Assembly (NCBI RefSeq): GCF_030378065.1 | Contig: NZ_JAUCGJ010000003.1 | Span: 1-64,000 of the forward strand | Origin: Candidatus Venteria ishoeyi | GTDB lineage: Bacteria > Pseudomonadota > Gammaproteobacteria > Beggiatoales > Beggiatoaceae | Length of the DNA: 64,000 nucleotides | Reading direction: 5' to 3' | In this document: piece by piece, positions 11,466-21,018 of the stretch | Numbering within the stretch: position 1 is the first letter of the stretch | Layout: each line of letters starts with the position of its first letter | The notes under the pieces: generated by a model | Seen by the model: only the letters and a program-made list of their open reading frames with translations | The model's database searches: none | Told to the model about the DNA's origin: nothing | Made by a program: the position numbers and the translations under genes

Positions 11466-11729
11466 ATGACACAACCTGTACCCATTGCGGAAGCGCAACA
11501 GCATTTTACAGAAATACTCAATCGAGTATGGAAATACCAGGAAGAGATTATTATTGAGCAAGCAGGAAAACAAGTTGTCCGCTTATCTCCTATCAATGAA
11601 AAAAAACAGCAGGCATCAGGAAAACTGGATTTTCGCAAGGCCGCAGGACTAGGGGCAGAAATCTGGCAGGATATTGATGTAGAAAATTATGTAAAAAATG
11701 AGCGTATGGATCAGCATATTATTAGATGA
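11466..11729 (+). CDS. orphan type II antitoxin, Phd/YefM family
   Basis: An 87-residue protein starting at MTQPVPIAEAQQHF, chosen because GAGGTGAAC precedes this ATG and the upstream in-frame extension runs through a palindromic repeat. Residues 1-55 match Phd/YefM DNA-binding antitoxins (prevent-host-death fold with IIEQAGKQVVRLSP). The tail GLGAEIWQDIDVENYVKNER is the toxin-binding tail typical of antitoxins paired with PIN-domain RNases. No toxin follows: kdsA starts 52 bp later. A possible remnant of the toxin start overlaps the stop codon. Confidence 0.85.
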   Translation: MTQPVPIAEAQQHFTEILNRVWKYQEEIIIEQAGKQVVRLSPINEKKQQASGKLDFRKAAGLGAEIWQDIDVENYVKNERMDQHIIR

Positions 11730-11736
11730 TTTATAA
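11707..11736 (+). pseudogene. possible remnant of a PIN toxin start
   Basis: In the frame next to the antitoxin end, TGG ATC AGC ATA TTA TTA GAT GAT TTA TAA reads WISILLDDL and stops. PIN toxins commonly begin with a strand of the type ISILLD leading into the first catalytic Asp. The position matches where the partner toxin would start, but nine residues are too few to prove homology. Confidence 0.25.
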
Positions 11737-11781
11737 GCTGGATACAACTACTTGTAACTTATAGGATTCCCTACAAACCCC

Positions 11782-12591
11782 ATGAAACTCTGTCATTTTG
11801 AAGTTGGCCCTAACCACCCCCTATTCCTCATTGCTGGCCCCTGCGTGATTGAATCCGAACAACTGGCTTTAGACACGGCAGGTTTTTTAAAGGAAATCAC
11901 AGGTACATTAAACATCCCGTTTATTTATAAGTCTTCTTTTGACAAGGCTAATCGCTCATCACATCAAAGCTTTCGCGGCCCAGGGCTGGAAGCTGGGCTG
12001 CAAATACTGGAAAAGGTCAAACAACAGATTCAGGTACCGCTATTAACCGATGTGCATGAAGACACACCACTGGCTGAAGTTGCTTCTGTGGTGGATGTGT
12101 TGCAAACCCCGGCTTTTTTATGCCGCCAGACCAATTTTATCCAGAATGTCGCCAATCAGGGCTTGCCGGTGAATATCAAAAAAGGCCAGTTTCTGGCACC
12201 CTGGGATATGCGACATGTGACTGATAAAGCGCTGGCAACCGGTAATCAACAGATTATGGTGTGTGAGCGCGGGGTTTCTTTTGGCTATAATAATCTGGTC
12301 TCGGATATGCGTTCACTGATGGTGATGCGTGATACCGGCTGCCCGGTGGTGTTTGACGCTACCCACTCGGTGCAGTTACCTGGCGGTCAAGGCAGCAGCA
12401 GTGGTGGGCAACGTGAGTTTGTGCCAGCCTTAGCACGCGCAGCGGTGGCGGTAGGGATTGCCGGATTGTTCATGGAAACCCACCCCGATCCCGATAAAGC
12501 GCTCAGTGATGGCCCTAACGCCATGCCGCTGGCAGAAATGAAAGCCTTGCTGGAAATGCTGAAAACACTGGATACAGCAGTAAAACCTTGA
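11782..12591 (+). CDS. kdsA: 3-deoxy-D-manno-octulosonate 8-phosphate synthase
   Basis: Condenses phosphoenolpyruvate with arabinose-5-phosphate to KDO-8-P, the precursor of the KDO sugars linking lipid A to the LPS core. 269 residues, slightly shorter than the E. coli enzyme. Signatures include [42 protein letters not shown], the PEP-binding [13 protein letters not shown] and [12 protein letters not shown]. The Asn of DKANRSS marks the metal-independent class. It lies in the pyrG-kdsA-eno series and confirms an LPS-bearing Gram-negative. Confidence 0.97.
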   Translation: MKLCHFEVGPNHPLFLIAGPCVIESEQLALDTAGFLKEITGTLNIPFIYKSSFDKANRSSHQSFRGPGLEAGLQILEKVKQQIQVPLLTDVHEDTPLAEVASVVDVLQTPAFLCRQTNFIQNVANQGLPVNIKKGQFLAPWDMRHVTDKALATGNQQIMVCERGVSFGYNNLVSDMRSLMVMRDTGCPVVFDATHSVQLPGGQGSSSGGQREFVPALARAAVAVGIAGLFMETHPDPDKALSDGPNAMPLAEMKALLEMLKTLDTAVKP

Positions 12592-12608
12592 GGTTTTAGA
12601 GTACTAAA

Positions 12609-13514
12609 ATGGTAAGAAAACTGATAAGTTTTGATTGGGCAATTAAAAAAATACTCAGAAGTAAGGCGCACTTTGGTATTCTTGAAGGATTTTTGTCCGA
12701 ACTGCTGTTTACTGATATTCGCATTCTGGAGATACTGGAAAGCGAAGGTAATCAGGAAACACAGGATAATAAATTCAACCGCGTGGATATTAAGGTCACG
12801 GATAGTAATGAACGCATCATTATTATCGAAGTACAATACTCGCGGGAATTGGATTATTTACAGCGGATTTTATACGCAAGTGCCAAAGTTATTGTCGAAC
12901 ACCTGTCAAAAAGTGCCGCTTATGCAGATGTCAGCAAGGTTATTTCAGTCAATATATTACATTTTGATCTGGGCAGAGGGGATGATTATATCTATCACGG
13001 TACCACGCGATTTATTGGCCTGCATAACCAAACCGAGCTGGAACTCAGCCAGGAACAGAAAAACCTCTATACAACGGAAACCATCGCTGACCTTTATCCT
13101 GAATACTATCTAATTGAGCTAAGGAACTTTAACGACATCGCCAGAGACACCCTGGATGAATGGATTTACTTTCTGAAAAATGAAGAAATAAAAACTGATT
13201 TTAGTGCCAAAGGTTTAGAAGAAGCCAAAGAAACGCTGGATGTACTCAAAATGAACCCGGAAGAACGCCTGGCTTATGAACGCCATCAGGAACAACTTCA
13301 TTATGAAGCAAGTATGTATGAGTCAACTTATGTTTTAGGCAAAATGGAAGGTAGAGAGGAAGGCAGGGAGGAAGGTGTATATGAAAACAAACGCCAAACC
13401 GTTTTGCTTGCGCATCAACAAGGCATGGCGATTGATATGATTGCAAGCATTGTCCAATTATCCCAACATGAGATTAAAAACATTTTGCATGAAGAAGGGA
13501 TTACCGGCTTATAA
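12609..13514 (+). CDS. Rpn-family PD-(D/E)XK nuclease / putative transposase-like protein
   Basis: 301 residues. The N-terminal 210 residues match the Rpn/PDDEXK_2 family: FDWAIKKILRSK at the start, then the nuclease core with D60 (NRVDIKV), E74 and Q76 (IIIEVQ), and QRILYASAKVI. Rpn proteins are Mg2+-dependent DNA endonucleases, some promoting RecA-independent recombination and some acting in phage defence. The C-terminal part has a charged repeat MEGREEGREEG and a helix-turn-helix-like end. It lies 17 bp after kdsA and splits the usual kdsA-eno neighbourhood, consistent with being mobile cargo. No terminal inverted repeats are visible. Confidence 0.85.
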   Translation: MVRKLISFDWAIKKILRSKAHFGILEGFLSELLFTDIRILEILESEGNQETQDNKFNRVDIKVTDSNERIIIIEVQYSRELDYLQRILYASAKVIVEHLSKSAAYADVSKVISVNILHFDLGRGDDYIYHGTTRFIGLHNQTELELSQEQKNLYTTETIADLYPEYYLIELRNFNDIARDTLDEWIYFLKNEEIKTDFSAKGLEEAKETLDVLKMNPEERLAYERHQEQLHYEASMYESTYVLGKMEGREEGREEGVYENKRQTVLLAHQQGMAIDMIASIVQLSQHEIKNILHEEGITGL

Positions 13515-13571
13515 ATGAACAACATCAAATTTTTCATTAAAACTCATGCCAAATTCAGATTGCATATTTAA

Positions 13572-14870
<1,299 letters not shown>

Positions 14871-14880
14871 TCTGAACTCG

Positions 14881-14921
14881 GTGTAAGCTTATTTTAGTGC
14901 CTACTTAAAATAAGCTTACAC
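14881..14921 (+). terminator. intrinsic terminator after eno
   Basis: A 15-bp perfect stem, GTGTAAGCTTATTTT (14881-14895) and its complement (14907-14921), with an 11-base loop, starts 10 bp after the eno stop. It may also serve the convergent flavoprotein gene. Confidence 0.7.
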
Positions 14922-14948
14922 TTCACACTAAGTTATTATCAGTGCCTT
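14921..14948 (-). repeat. 41-bp dispersed repeat, partial copy R1
   Basis: In reverse orientation this stretch reads GGCACTGATAATAACTTAGT then GTGAAG. It corresponds, with one or two gaps, to the left half of the repeat at 27862 and 36845. The right half (TTTTCAGC) is missing. Confidence 0.45.
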
Positions 14949-14974
14949 AAGGGATTCGATGGAAATTGAAGGCA

Positions 14975-15829
14975 TTAATCATAAAGCAGTTTTGATAGTC
15001 TCTTTTCATCTTTTAGTTTTTGCTTTAACGCTTCCCAGTTCTGTTCAGAACCTGCTGCCTGAGTCATAACCGTATCTAAAGAGGATGAAATTTTTGCAAG
15101 GCCTGCAATAAAGACATAAGTATCAGGTAAGTTGATTAAATCCCAAACTTCTTGCTGATTGTTTTTTAATGACTTTTCCAAACCTACTTCCTCACCTGAC
15201 AAGGGTTTATCCGCTAATGCACTGTATGCATTAAAGGTGTCCTGGTGATAATAATTAGTCAAATCATTGTTTTTATCATTCATATACAACAAATCAAGTC
15301 CGGTTTTTACGCCGTAGAATAACCTTACTTTTCCATTCCATTCACCTTCTTGTTTATATATAGCTTCAATAAAGGAACGGAATGGCGCGATTCCAGTACC
15401 TGTTCCAATCATAAGAATATTGGCATTTTTATCAGTAGGTATATTAAATACACTACGGTAGGGACCCGTCACAGAAACGGTATCACCAACTTTAGCATCA
15501 CAGAGATAATTTGATGCTTTTCCAGGGTACTGTTCACCGCTCACATCATCGATATAAAAACAGCGTCTCACTAATAATGTCAGCTCAACGCCTTGTTCAG
15601 ATTCAGGATGATTGCCTTTGGCTATGGTATATCTGCGGATATGCTTGCCACTTCCAAACTCCCCCTTACCTGGCACAATAACATCAATACTTTGCCCTAC
15701 ACGATAACGAAAAGATGGCTCATCAATATATATGACCAGCTCTCTTACTTCATCTGTTGAGTCATCGGTAATTCGCGATGATGCTCTTACTACAGCTGAT
15801 AGTGACTGCTCTATTTGTTTTTCACTCAT
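14975..15829 (-). CDS. ferredoxin/flavodoxin-NADP+ reductase-like flavoprotein
   Basis: 284 residues with the two domains of the ferredoxin-NADP+ reductase superfamily: an FAD-binding barrel with HIRRYTIAKG (the R-x-Y-T/S FAD motif) around residue 80, and an NAD(P)-binding domain with GTGTGIAPFRSF and LFYGVKTGLDLLY. It should shuttle electrons between NAD(P)H and a small carrier protein. The N-terminus has no signal peptide. The next gene on the strand (ugd) lies 336 bp upstream, so it seems monocistronic. Partner protein and nucleotide preference are unknown. Confidence 0.85.
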   Translation of the reverse strand: MSEKQIEQSLSAVVRASSRITDDSTDEVRELVIYIDEPSFRYRVGQSIDVIVPGKGEFGSGKHIRRYTIAKGNHPESEQGVELTLLVRRCFYIDDVSGEQYPGKASNYLCDAKVGDTVSVTGPYRSVFNIPTDKNANILMIGTGTGIAPFRSFIEAIYKQEGEWNGKVRLFYGVKTGLDLLYMNDKNNDLTNYYHQDTFNAYSALADKPLSGEEVGLEKSLKNNQQEVWDLINLPDTYVFIAGLAKISSSLDTVMTQAAGSEQNWEALKQKLKDEKRLSKLLYD

Positions 15830-16020
15830 TATGACTTCCTGATTTAATGGCCAATGTCAATTGCTAATGGATGATTTTACTTAAGTTAATCAATACTTAT
15901 TATTTATAAAATAAATACTTATTAATCATATTATTAATAATATGCATAATACGTTAATAATTCAACATATAATACAGAATATGAAAAAAGGGTAGGGAGG
16001 AAGGGGGAATCAGACTTGGC

Positions 16021-16090
16021 TTAGGAACGCGTATGCAACAACTTAGACATCTGCACGATATTGTTGAACTTATTTTGTATACGTTCCTTA
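16021..16090. repeat. 70-bp imperfect palindrome with TTAGGA ends
   Basis: TTAGGAACG at the left and CGTTCCTTA at the right begin two roughly complementary arms (GTATGCAA versus TTGTATAC further in). The tips resemble those of the 164-bp palindromes at 47890 and 60352. It sits in the 336-bp gap 15830-16165; the rest of that gap is AT-rich, with no gene seen. Confidence 0.5.
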
Positions 16091-16165
16091 GCATACGCTG
16101 TGAAGCCGACAGAGTATCAGCACTCCCAGCAAATAAATGTATTTACCTTGTTGTTTAGGCTAAGT

Positions 16166-17518
16166 TTAAGATGCTCCTGATTCACGTTGAATAGAAGCGC
16201 CACGTCCTATGCCATAATAAATAAAGCCATCCTGTGCAAGCGCCTTGGGATCATAAATATTACGCCCATCAAAAATCAGTGCCTGCTTAAGCTGATTTTT
16301 GAGCACTGCAAAATCCGGGTTTTTAAATTCGGCCCACTCTGTTTGTACAATCAGCGCATCTACGCCATTGATAGCACTTTCTTTATTGTCGCATAACAAT
16401 AAATCATCACGCTCACCATAAATGCGGCGGGTCTCGATCATTGCCGCCGGATCGTAAGCACGCACCTTCGCGCCCGCTGTCCACAAGGCTTCCAGTAGAA
16501 TCCGGCTGGGTGCTTCGCGCATATCATCAGTTTCCGGCTTAAATGCCAGTCCCCATAAAGCAAAAACCTTATTTTTAAGATCGCCTTTAAAATAACGATT
16601 AATTTTTTGAAATAAAATACGTTTTTGTGCTTTATTCACTGCTTCAACGGCGTGTAGCATCCAGCCATCTTCTTCCTGATTTTGCGCAATACGCTCTAAA
16701 GCCTTCACATCCTTGGGAAAACAAGAACCGCCATAACCAGAGCCAGGATATAAAAAATGCTTGCCTATACGCGCATCCAGACTGATGCCGTGACGGACTT
16801 CTTCAATATCCACCCCCACCTTTTCAGCCATATTTGCCATTTCATTCATAAAGCTGATTTTAGTTGCCAGCATGGCATTAGCTGCGTATTTGGTAAATTC
16901 CGCAGAGCGCACTGCCATAATGAGTAAACGATTGTGCTCCTGATTAAACGGTGCGTAAAGCTCGGTCATTAAATCTGTAGCATGGGACATTTCAACACCC
17001 ACTACAATCCGGTCAGGTTTCATGAAATCATCAATGGCCGAACCTTCTTTAAGAAATTCAGGGTTGGAAACCACATCAAAATCAATTTCTTTTCCCGCTT
17101 CCTCCAGTTTTTGGCTTAAAGCTGCACGTACTTTATCGGCAGTACCCACGGGCACTGTGGACTTATTAATAATAACCTTATAATCCTGCATATGCTCACC
17201 GATGCTTTTGGCAACGGCTAATACATATTGTAAATCTGCGCTGCCATCTTCATCAGGCGGGGTACCGACAGCAATAAACTGTAATAAACCATGCTCAACA
17301 CCTGTGGCGATATCGGTGGTGAATAGCAGACGGCCTGTCTGGCTGTTGTTTTGTACCATTTCATCCAGGCCCGGCTCATAAATTGGAATTTGTCCCTGCT
17401 TAAGTTGATTGATTTTATGCTCATCAATATCAACACAAATAACCTCATGTCCCACTTCAGCCAGACATGCGCCGGTGACTAAACCCACATAACCGCTGCC
17501 AAAAACGGTGACTTTCAT
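16166..17518 (-). CDS. ugd: UDP-glucose 6-dehydrogenase
   Basis: Oxidises UDP-glucose to UDP-glucuronate with two NAD+, supplying exopolysaccharide or LPS synthesis. 450 residues, full length. The N-terminal Rossmann motif [18 protein letters not shown] is followed by [28 protein letters not shown] and the catalytic Cys motif [13 protein letters not shown]. The C-terminal substrate domain has [18 protein letters not shown]. It lies downstream of the pilin operon on the same strand but behind two terminators, so it is probably expressed separately. Confidence 0.97.
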   Translation of the reverse strand: MKVTVFGSGYVGLVTGACLAEVGHEVICVDIDEHKINQLKQGQIPIYEPGLDEMVQNNSQTGRLLFTTDIATGVEHGLLQFIAVGTPPDEDGSADLQYVLAVAKSIGEHMQDYKVIINKSTVPVGTADKVRAALSQKLEEAGKEIDFDVVSNPEFLKEGSAIDDFMKPDRIVVGVEMSHATDLMTELYAPFNQEHNRLLIMAVRSAEFTKYAANAMLATKISFMNEMANMAEKVGVDIEEVRHGISLDARIGKHFLYPGSGYGGSCFPKDVKALERIAQNQEEDGWMLHAVEAVNKAQKRILFQKINRYFKGDLKNKVFALWGLAFKPETDDMREAPSRILLEALWTAGAKVRAYDPAAMIETRRIYGERDDLLLCDNKESAINGVDALIVQTEWAEFKNPDFAVLKNQLKQALIFDGRNIYDPKALAQDGFIYYGIGRGASIQRESGAS

Positions 17519-17550
17519 AGTGTTTCCTTGTTTGCTATAAAGTTTTTAAC

Positions 17551-17628
17551 CTGCCAAAATCTGGCAGATTTTAAAAAAAAGAATCCGCAGAGCGGATAGT
17601 GTTTTTATTACCATGCAGAGCATGGTAA
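17551..17628 (-). terminator. tandem terminators closing the pilin operon
   Basis: Read on the minus strand after the last pilin stop, a hairpin with GCATGGTAA/TTACCATGC arms (17608-17628) is followed by ATCCGC-TCT-GCGGAT (17583-17597). The latter has a long T-run (17572-17582), a classic intrinsic terminator. A third small hairpin, CTGCCA/TGGCAG, lies at 17551-17567. Confidence 0.85.
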
Positions 17629-17646
17629 CAAGGTGGAAAAAATGAT

Positions 17647-18138
17647 TTATTTTTTCCAGGAGCGGCAAGCGGGTGAAAGCTGTTGCGGTTTCAGGCTGGT
17701 TTGATTTTGACCTGCTGCGCTCATCCCATCAACCACTTCGGCATAACCACAAACCCAGGAAATCGGATTTTCAGGATGACTGCTGACTGTCGCTGGGCGC
17801 AAGCTCAGTACCTTGCCTTTTGCCAGGGCGTTGATGCGATTACCCAGATGAATATGAATCGCACCATCTTCAACGCTGATCGCAGTGACAAAGTTACCCA
17901 TAAAATGTTGGCTGTCTGCCAGGCCCAGCGTTTGGTTATTGGTGGGGAAATGCTTACGCATCTGGTAATATTCAGTCACAGCGGCTTTAATGGATGCCGA
18001 TAAATTTAAGGCTTCACTGACCTGAGTGCGAATGACGCTATTTTGATAAGTCGGCACCGCCATGGTTGATAATATACCGATAATGGCAACCACTATCATC
18101 AGTTCAATCAGGGTAAACCCGCTGTTTTGCTGTTTCAT
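17647..18138 (-). CDS. type IV pilin (PilA/PilE-like), distal copy
   Basis: A 163-residue prepilin with leader MKQQNSG and the type IV signature [16 protein letters not shown] (cleavage after Gly7, Glu5 of the mature protein present), giving an N-methylated Phe. The start is MKQQ because GGGGAG precedes it. The mature part has one long helix and a C-terminal disulfide-loop pair, Cys in WVCGY and in SPACRS, as in PilA-type subunits. It is the last gene of the operon, 17 bp after a paralogous pilin. It could be a major pilin; the two copies may be alternative or mixed subunits. Confidence 0.9.
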   Translation of the reverse strand: MKQQNSGFTLIELMIVVAIIGILSTMAVPTYQNSVIRTQVSEALNLSASIKAAVTEYYQMRKHFPTNNQTLGLADSQHFMGNFVTAISVEDGAIHIHLGNRINALAKGKVLSLRPATVSSHPENPISWVCGYAEVVDGMSAAGQNQTSLKPQQLSPACRSWKK

Positions 18139-18155
18139 TATTGTCTCCCCATTCC

Positions 18156-18686
18156 CTATCTGCAAGCACTGGGTTGATAAGTCTCTGCTAAGGTTGTTTT
18201 ATTTTCACCTGCCAGCATTTTATCCTGCATCGCTGTTTTAGTTAATGTCGCATTACCACAAACCCAGGAAATCGCAAAGCTTTCAGTTTCTTGTGGTTGG
18301 CGTGAAATAACCGGGCGCAGACTCAGTACCAACTTATCCGCTTGTTGCCCCTCTTCCAGCCAGCTGGACATTAATTCATCTCGATAAACAATATGCACCG
18401 CGCCTTGCTCGACTTCAATACGCTGTACGTAATTACCTGCGATATGCTCAGCTTTGGCAAGTCCTGCCGCAAGGTTATTTGCAGGTAAGTATCCATGCCA
18501 GGCATAATATTCAGTAATGCTTTTGGTCACAGGTTTCGCCAGTATCAAACCTTCAACCGCTTTGCTGCGCTTAAGATAATTGGTATAAGCAGGAATTGCA
18601 ATGGCTGCCAATACACCGATAATCGCAATCACCACCATCAGTTCGATTAAAGTAAAACCTTGTTTTTTTAGCTGTGGAAGTCTCAT
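18156..18686 (-). CDS. type IV pilin (PilA/PilE-like), proximal copy
   Basis: A 176-residue prepilin beginning [10 protein letters not shown] then [15 protein letters not shown], with the cleavage Gly and Glu5. The ATG lies one base after the stop of the upstream PilC/GspF-like gene, so translation is coupled; a longer reading from 18746 would overlap that gene and is rejected. The C-terminal Cys pair is in SWVCGN and PSACR. The mid-region ([12 protein letters not shown]) resembles the distal pilin's YYQMRKHFPTNN, so the two arose by duplication and then diverged. Confidence 0.9.
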   Translation of the reverse strand: MRLPQLKKQGFTLIELMVVIAIIGVLAAIAIPAYTNYLKRSKAVEGLILAKPVTKSITEYYAWHGYLPANNLAAGLAKAEHIAGNYVQRIEVEQGAVHIVYRDELMSSWLEEGQQADKLVLSLRPVISRQPQETESFAISWVCGNATLTKTAMQDKMLAGENKTTLAETYQPSACR

Positions 18687-18687
18687 T

Positions 18688-19746
18688 TTACAACACCGTT
18701 CCGACATGAAAGATAGGCAAATACATGGCAATGACCAAGGTGCCAACGATCAACCAGAGTATCAATATCATAAACAGGTTAAAAATCTGAGAAGCAGGTT
18801 TTATCATCAAATTAAGTTTCTGCATATAAAAATCTGCCAGTGTTGATAATAATACCTGTTTTTGAGTTTTTTCCACTATCGTTAAAATGTGCTGTAATTT
18901 AGCGGGGAAATAACGTCCAACTTCAGAAATTGCCTGGGGTAAACTCGAACCCTGCTCGACCTGTTTATTTACCTGTGCCAGCAAATGCGCATAAAATGGA
19001 TTATTACTGGCTTCCACAGCGGCTTTAGTCGATTGTGCCAGGGATTGCTGTTGTTCCTGCATAAACACCCAGGTGCGCAGTGCAGTGATGGTTTCCATGT
19101 ATTGGGTCATACGCCCGAATCCTGGTGTTGCCAGCAGCGCCCAGTGAATATATCGTGAAAAGGCCCCCTGCCTTTTTACATCAAAGACATAATAAAAAAT
19201 TAAAGCAATCAATATAAGCGCAATAATCGGCCCGTATTGCAGCAAAAACCCTGAGAAAGCAAGCACACCGGCTGTAAGTTGCGGCAAGGCTGCGCCAAAA
19301 CTTTGAAACATCTCATCAAACACCGGTACGACAAAAATCATTAAAAAAAGACTAATGGCAAGCACGGCAATGAATAGCAACGCTGGATAAATCAGTGCAT
19401 TACGCAGACGCGCTTTGAGATTAATCTCTGCAAAAGCGATAGACTCACGATAAGCCAGCAAGGTTTTCAGCGTGGGTATCAAATCTGCTGGTTTGCTCTG
19501 GCGTAATACATCCAACTGAAACGCTGGGAAAAAAGCAGGGTGTTGGGACAAGGCGTCAGTAAGTGTTTCGCCATTTTTGACCACCTGGCAAACACGGCTT
19601 ACAAAACGTCGCATAGCACGGTTTTCCTGACCATTTTGCAACACTTCCAACATGTCATTGGTTTCCATTCCCGCTTCAGATAATAAAACCCATTCATGTA
19701 GAAACTCGTTAATATCCGTATCAATGAGCCTGTTTTTTTCAGACAT
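18688..19746 (-). CDS. PilC/GspF-family inner-membrane assembly protein
   Basis: A 352-residue T2SSF-domain protein, the polytopic platform that couples the assembly ATPase to pilin polymerisation. Two GspF-like repeats are visible: an N-terminal cytoplasmic helical part ([35 protein letters not shown]) followed by membrane helices (about 118-142 and 160-185), then a second repeat ([32 protein letters not shown]) and a last helix (about 322-345). It lacks the extra N-terminal region of some PilC proteins. No cognate ATPase, secretin or prepilin peptidase gene is in the window; they must be encoded elsewhere. Confidence 0.88.
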   Translation of the reverse strand: MSEKNRLIDTDINEFLHEWVLLSEAGMETNDMLEVLQNGQENRAMRRFVSRVCQVVKNGETLTDALSQHPAFFPAFQLDVLRQSKPADLIPTLKTLLAYRESIAFAEINLKARLRNALIYPALLFIAVLAISLFLMIFVVPVFDEMFQSFGAALPQLTAGVLAFSGFLLQYGPIIALILIALIFYYVFDVKRQGAFSRYIHWALLATPGFGRMTQYMETITALRTWVFMQEQQQSLAQSTKAAVEASNNPFYAHLLAQVNKQVEQGSSLPQAISEVGRYFPAKLQHILTIVEKTQKQVLLSTLADFYMQKLNLMIKPASQIFNLFMILILWLIVGTLVIAMYLPIFHVGTVL

Positions 19747-19747
19747 C

Positions 19748-20233
19748 CTATTTACTCCTGGAACGGCAACTAAAAGGCACTAAATCCGGTGAAATCCGGG
19801 TTTGATTTTTACCTTGTACGCTAAAGGGTGCAGGGGGATGATGATTACCGCAAACCCACAACAACACGGGTATATCCGCATGAATAGCAGGGCGCATGGT
19901 CAAACGTGCATTTTCCAGTGTAGTGGTTTGAAAACTTGCAGTAACAGCGCCCTGTTCGTCCATTTCAATATTTTGCGTATATTGCCCCTGAGTTTTAAGC
20001 CCCATATCAATTAATGTGCTTTCCCGTTGCGGCAGCGTGCCATAAACCGCATAATGTTCTGTCACTGCCTGACGAAAAGTGCTCATTAAGCCCAGTGATT
20101 CCGCAACTTTGGCTTTGTTGAGATAAGTGGAAAATAGTGGAATAAATAACATGACTATAATTGCAATTATCACCACGGATAATAAGGTTTCCAGCATTAG
20201 ATAGCCGTGTTGATTCAGTGTTTTTATGTGCAT
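19748..20233 (-). CDS. type IV pilin-like protein with atypical prepilin motif
   Basis: A 161-residue pilin-like protein. The leader MHIKTLNQHG is followed by YLMLETLLSVVIIAIIVML, so Gly-1 and Glu5 are kept but the usual Phe1 is Tyr and the T-L of FTLIE is replaced. The mature part follows the same plan as the two downstream pilins (HYAVYGTLP, RLTMRPAI, LWVCGN, FSCRSRSK), including the C-terminal Cys pair. It ends one base before the GspF-like start. It is likely a minor or initiating pilin. Confidence 0.82.
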   Translation of the reverse strand: MHIKTLNQHGYLMLETLLSVVIIAIIVMLFIPLFSTYLNKAKVAESLGLMSTFRQAVTEHYAVYGTLPQRESTLIDMGLKTQGQYTQNIEMDEQGAVTASFQTTTLENARLTMRPAIHADIPVLLWVCGNHHPPAPFSVQGKNQTRISPDLVPFSCRSRSK

Positions 20234-20301
20234 ACTTTCCGTCCCCTTAGCAAAACACCATAAACAAATTAACTAAGTTTCTCAAGCTTAAATGCCAAAG
20301 T

Positions 20302-21018
20302 TCAGAATTGCAAAACACCGGCTTGCACCATTTGTGGTATAAAAATATTTTTGGGTAGCCAGACTAAAATATCATCAAAATCACTGCTCGGATTCGATTC
20401 ATTATAGCGGGGAGAATCTTGCGCATAGGTTGCATCAGGTGAGGTGCCATTAGTACATTGTAAGCCACCACCATCATTATTACGTTGATCTGGTTTAGCA
20501 TTTTTTCCACAGGAAAATATAATGGCTAATACTTGGGAGTCATCGTTAGCATCGGTCGTGATTAAATCCGGTGCACTCGTATTGACAAGCCCAATACGCA
20601 GTTTATCTGAAGTTGCAGTCGTTGGCGTAATGCTTGTCATCCAGGCATTGCTGGTATAGTTATTATCTGCTCGATAGCGCATTGGATTTTTCCAGGCGTC
20701 ACGGCTGATAATACCCAATGTTGCCCAAGGTAAATAACCTTCAGTATTTGCCTGACAAACCGTAAGATCGCTTGGATCATATTCTTCCTGCCCATCATTA
20801 TCCATATCCGGGCAAGGCAGGCGTTGATTAAGCATGGCAAAACCAATCAAAGCTGTTTTTGCCTGCTCTAAAATAGATTGTGTTGCTTGAACGCGCCGCA
20901 CATCTTGCTGCATGGAAAGTGGTTTGAGTACCGTACCTAATAATGCCGACACGATAATAAGCACAATTGCCAGCTCAACCAGCGTAAAACCCTGTAATTT
21001 TAAACCTGGCTTGTTCAT
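20302..21018 (-). CDS. prepilin-like protein with LPCPD / PWxTLG motifs (short paralogue)
   Basis: A 238-residue protein with leader MNKPGLKLQG and FTLVELAIVLIIVSALLG, a canonical prepilin N-terminus. The mature part contains LPCPDMDNDGQEEYD and GYLPWATLGI followed by WKNPMRYRAD. This same arrangement occurs in the larger neighbour at 21018-22460, so the two are paralogues of different length. Its start overlaps the neighbour's stop (TGATG), giving translational coupling. The acidic DxDxDG-like segment could bind calcium, as in some pseudopilins, though I infer this. Likely a minor pilin or tip component. Confidence 0.8.
   Translation of the reverse strand: MNKPGLKLQGFTLVELAIVLIIVSALLGTVLKPLSMQQDVRRVQATQSILEQAKTALIGFAMLNQRLPCPDMDNDGQEEYDPSDLTVCQANTEGYLPWATLGIISRDAWKNPMRYRADNNYTSNAWMTSITPTTATSDKLRIGLVNTSAPDLITTDANDDSQVLAIIFSCGKNAKPDQRNNDGGGLQCTNGTSPDATYAQDSPRYNESNPSSDFDDILVWLPKNIFIPQMVQAGVLQF

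Noticed and set aside
18156-18746. Longer pilin start at 18746
   Set aside because: It lies inside the GspF-like gene and would remove the short leader that prepilin peptidase requires.
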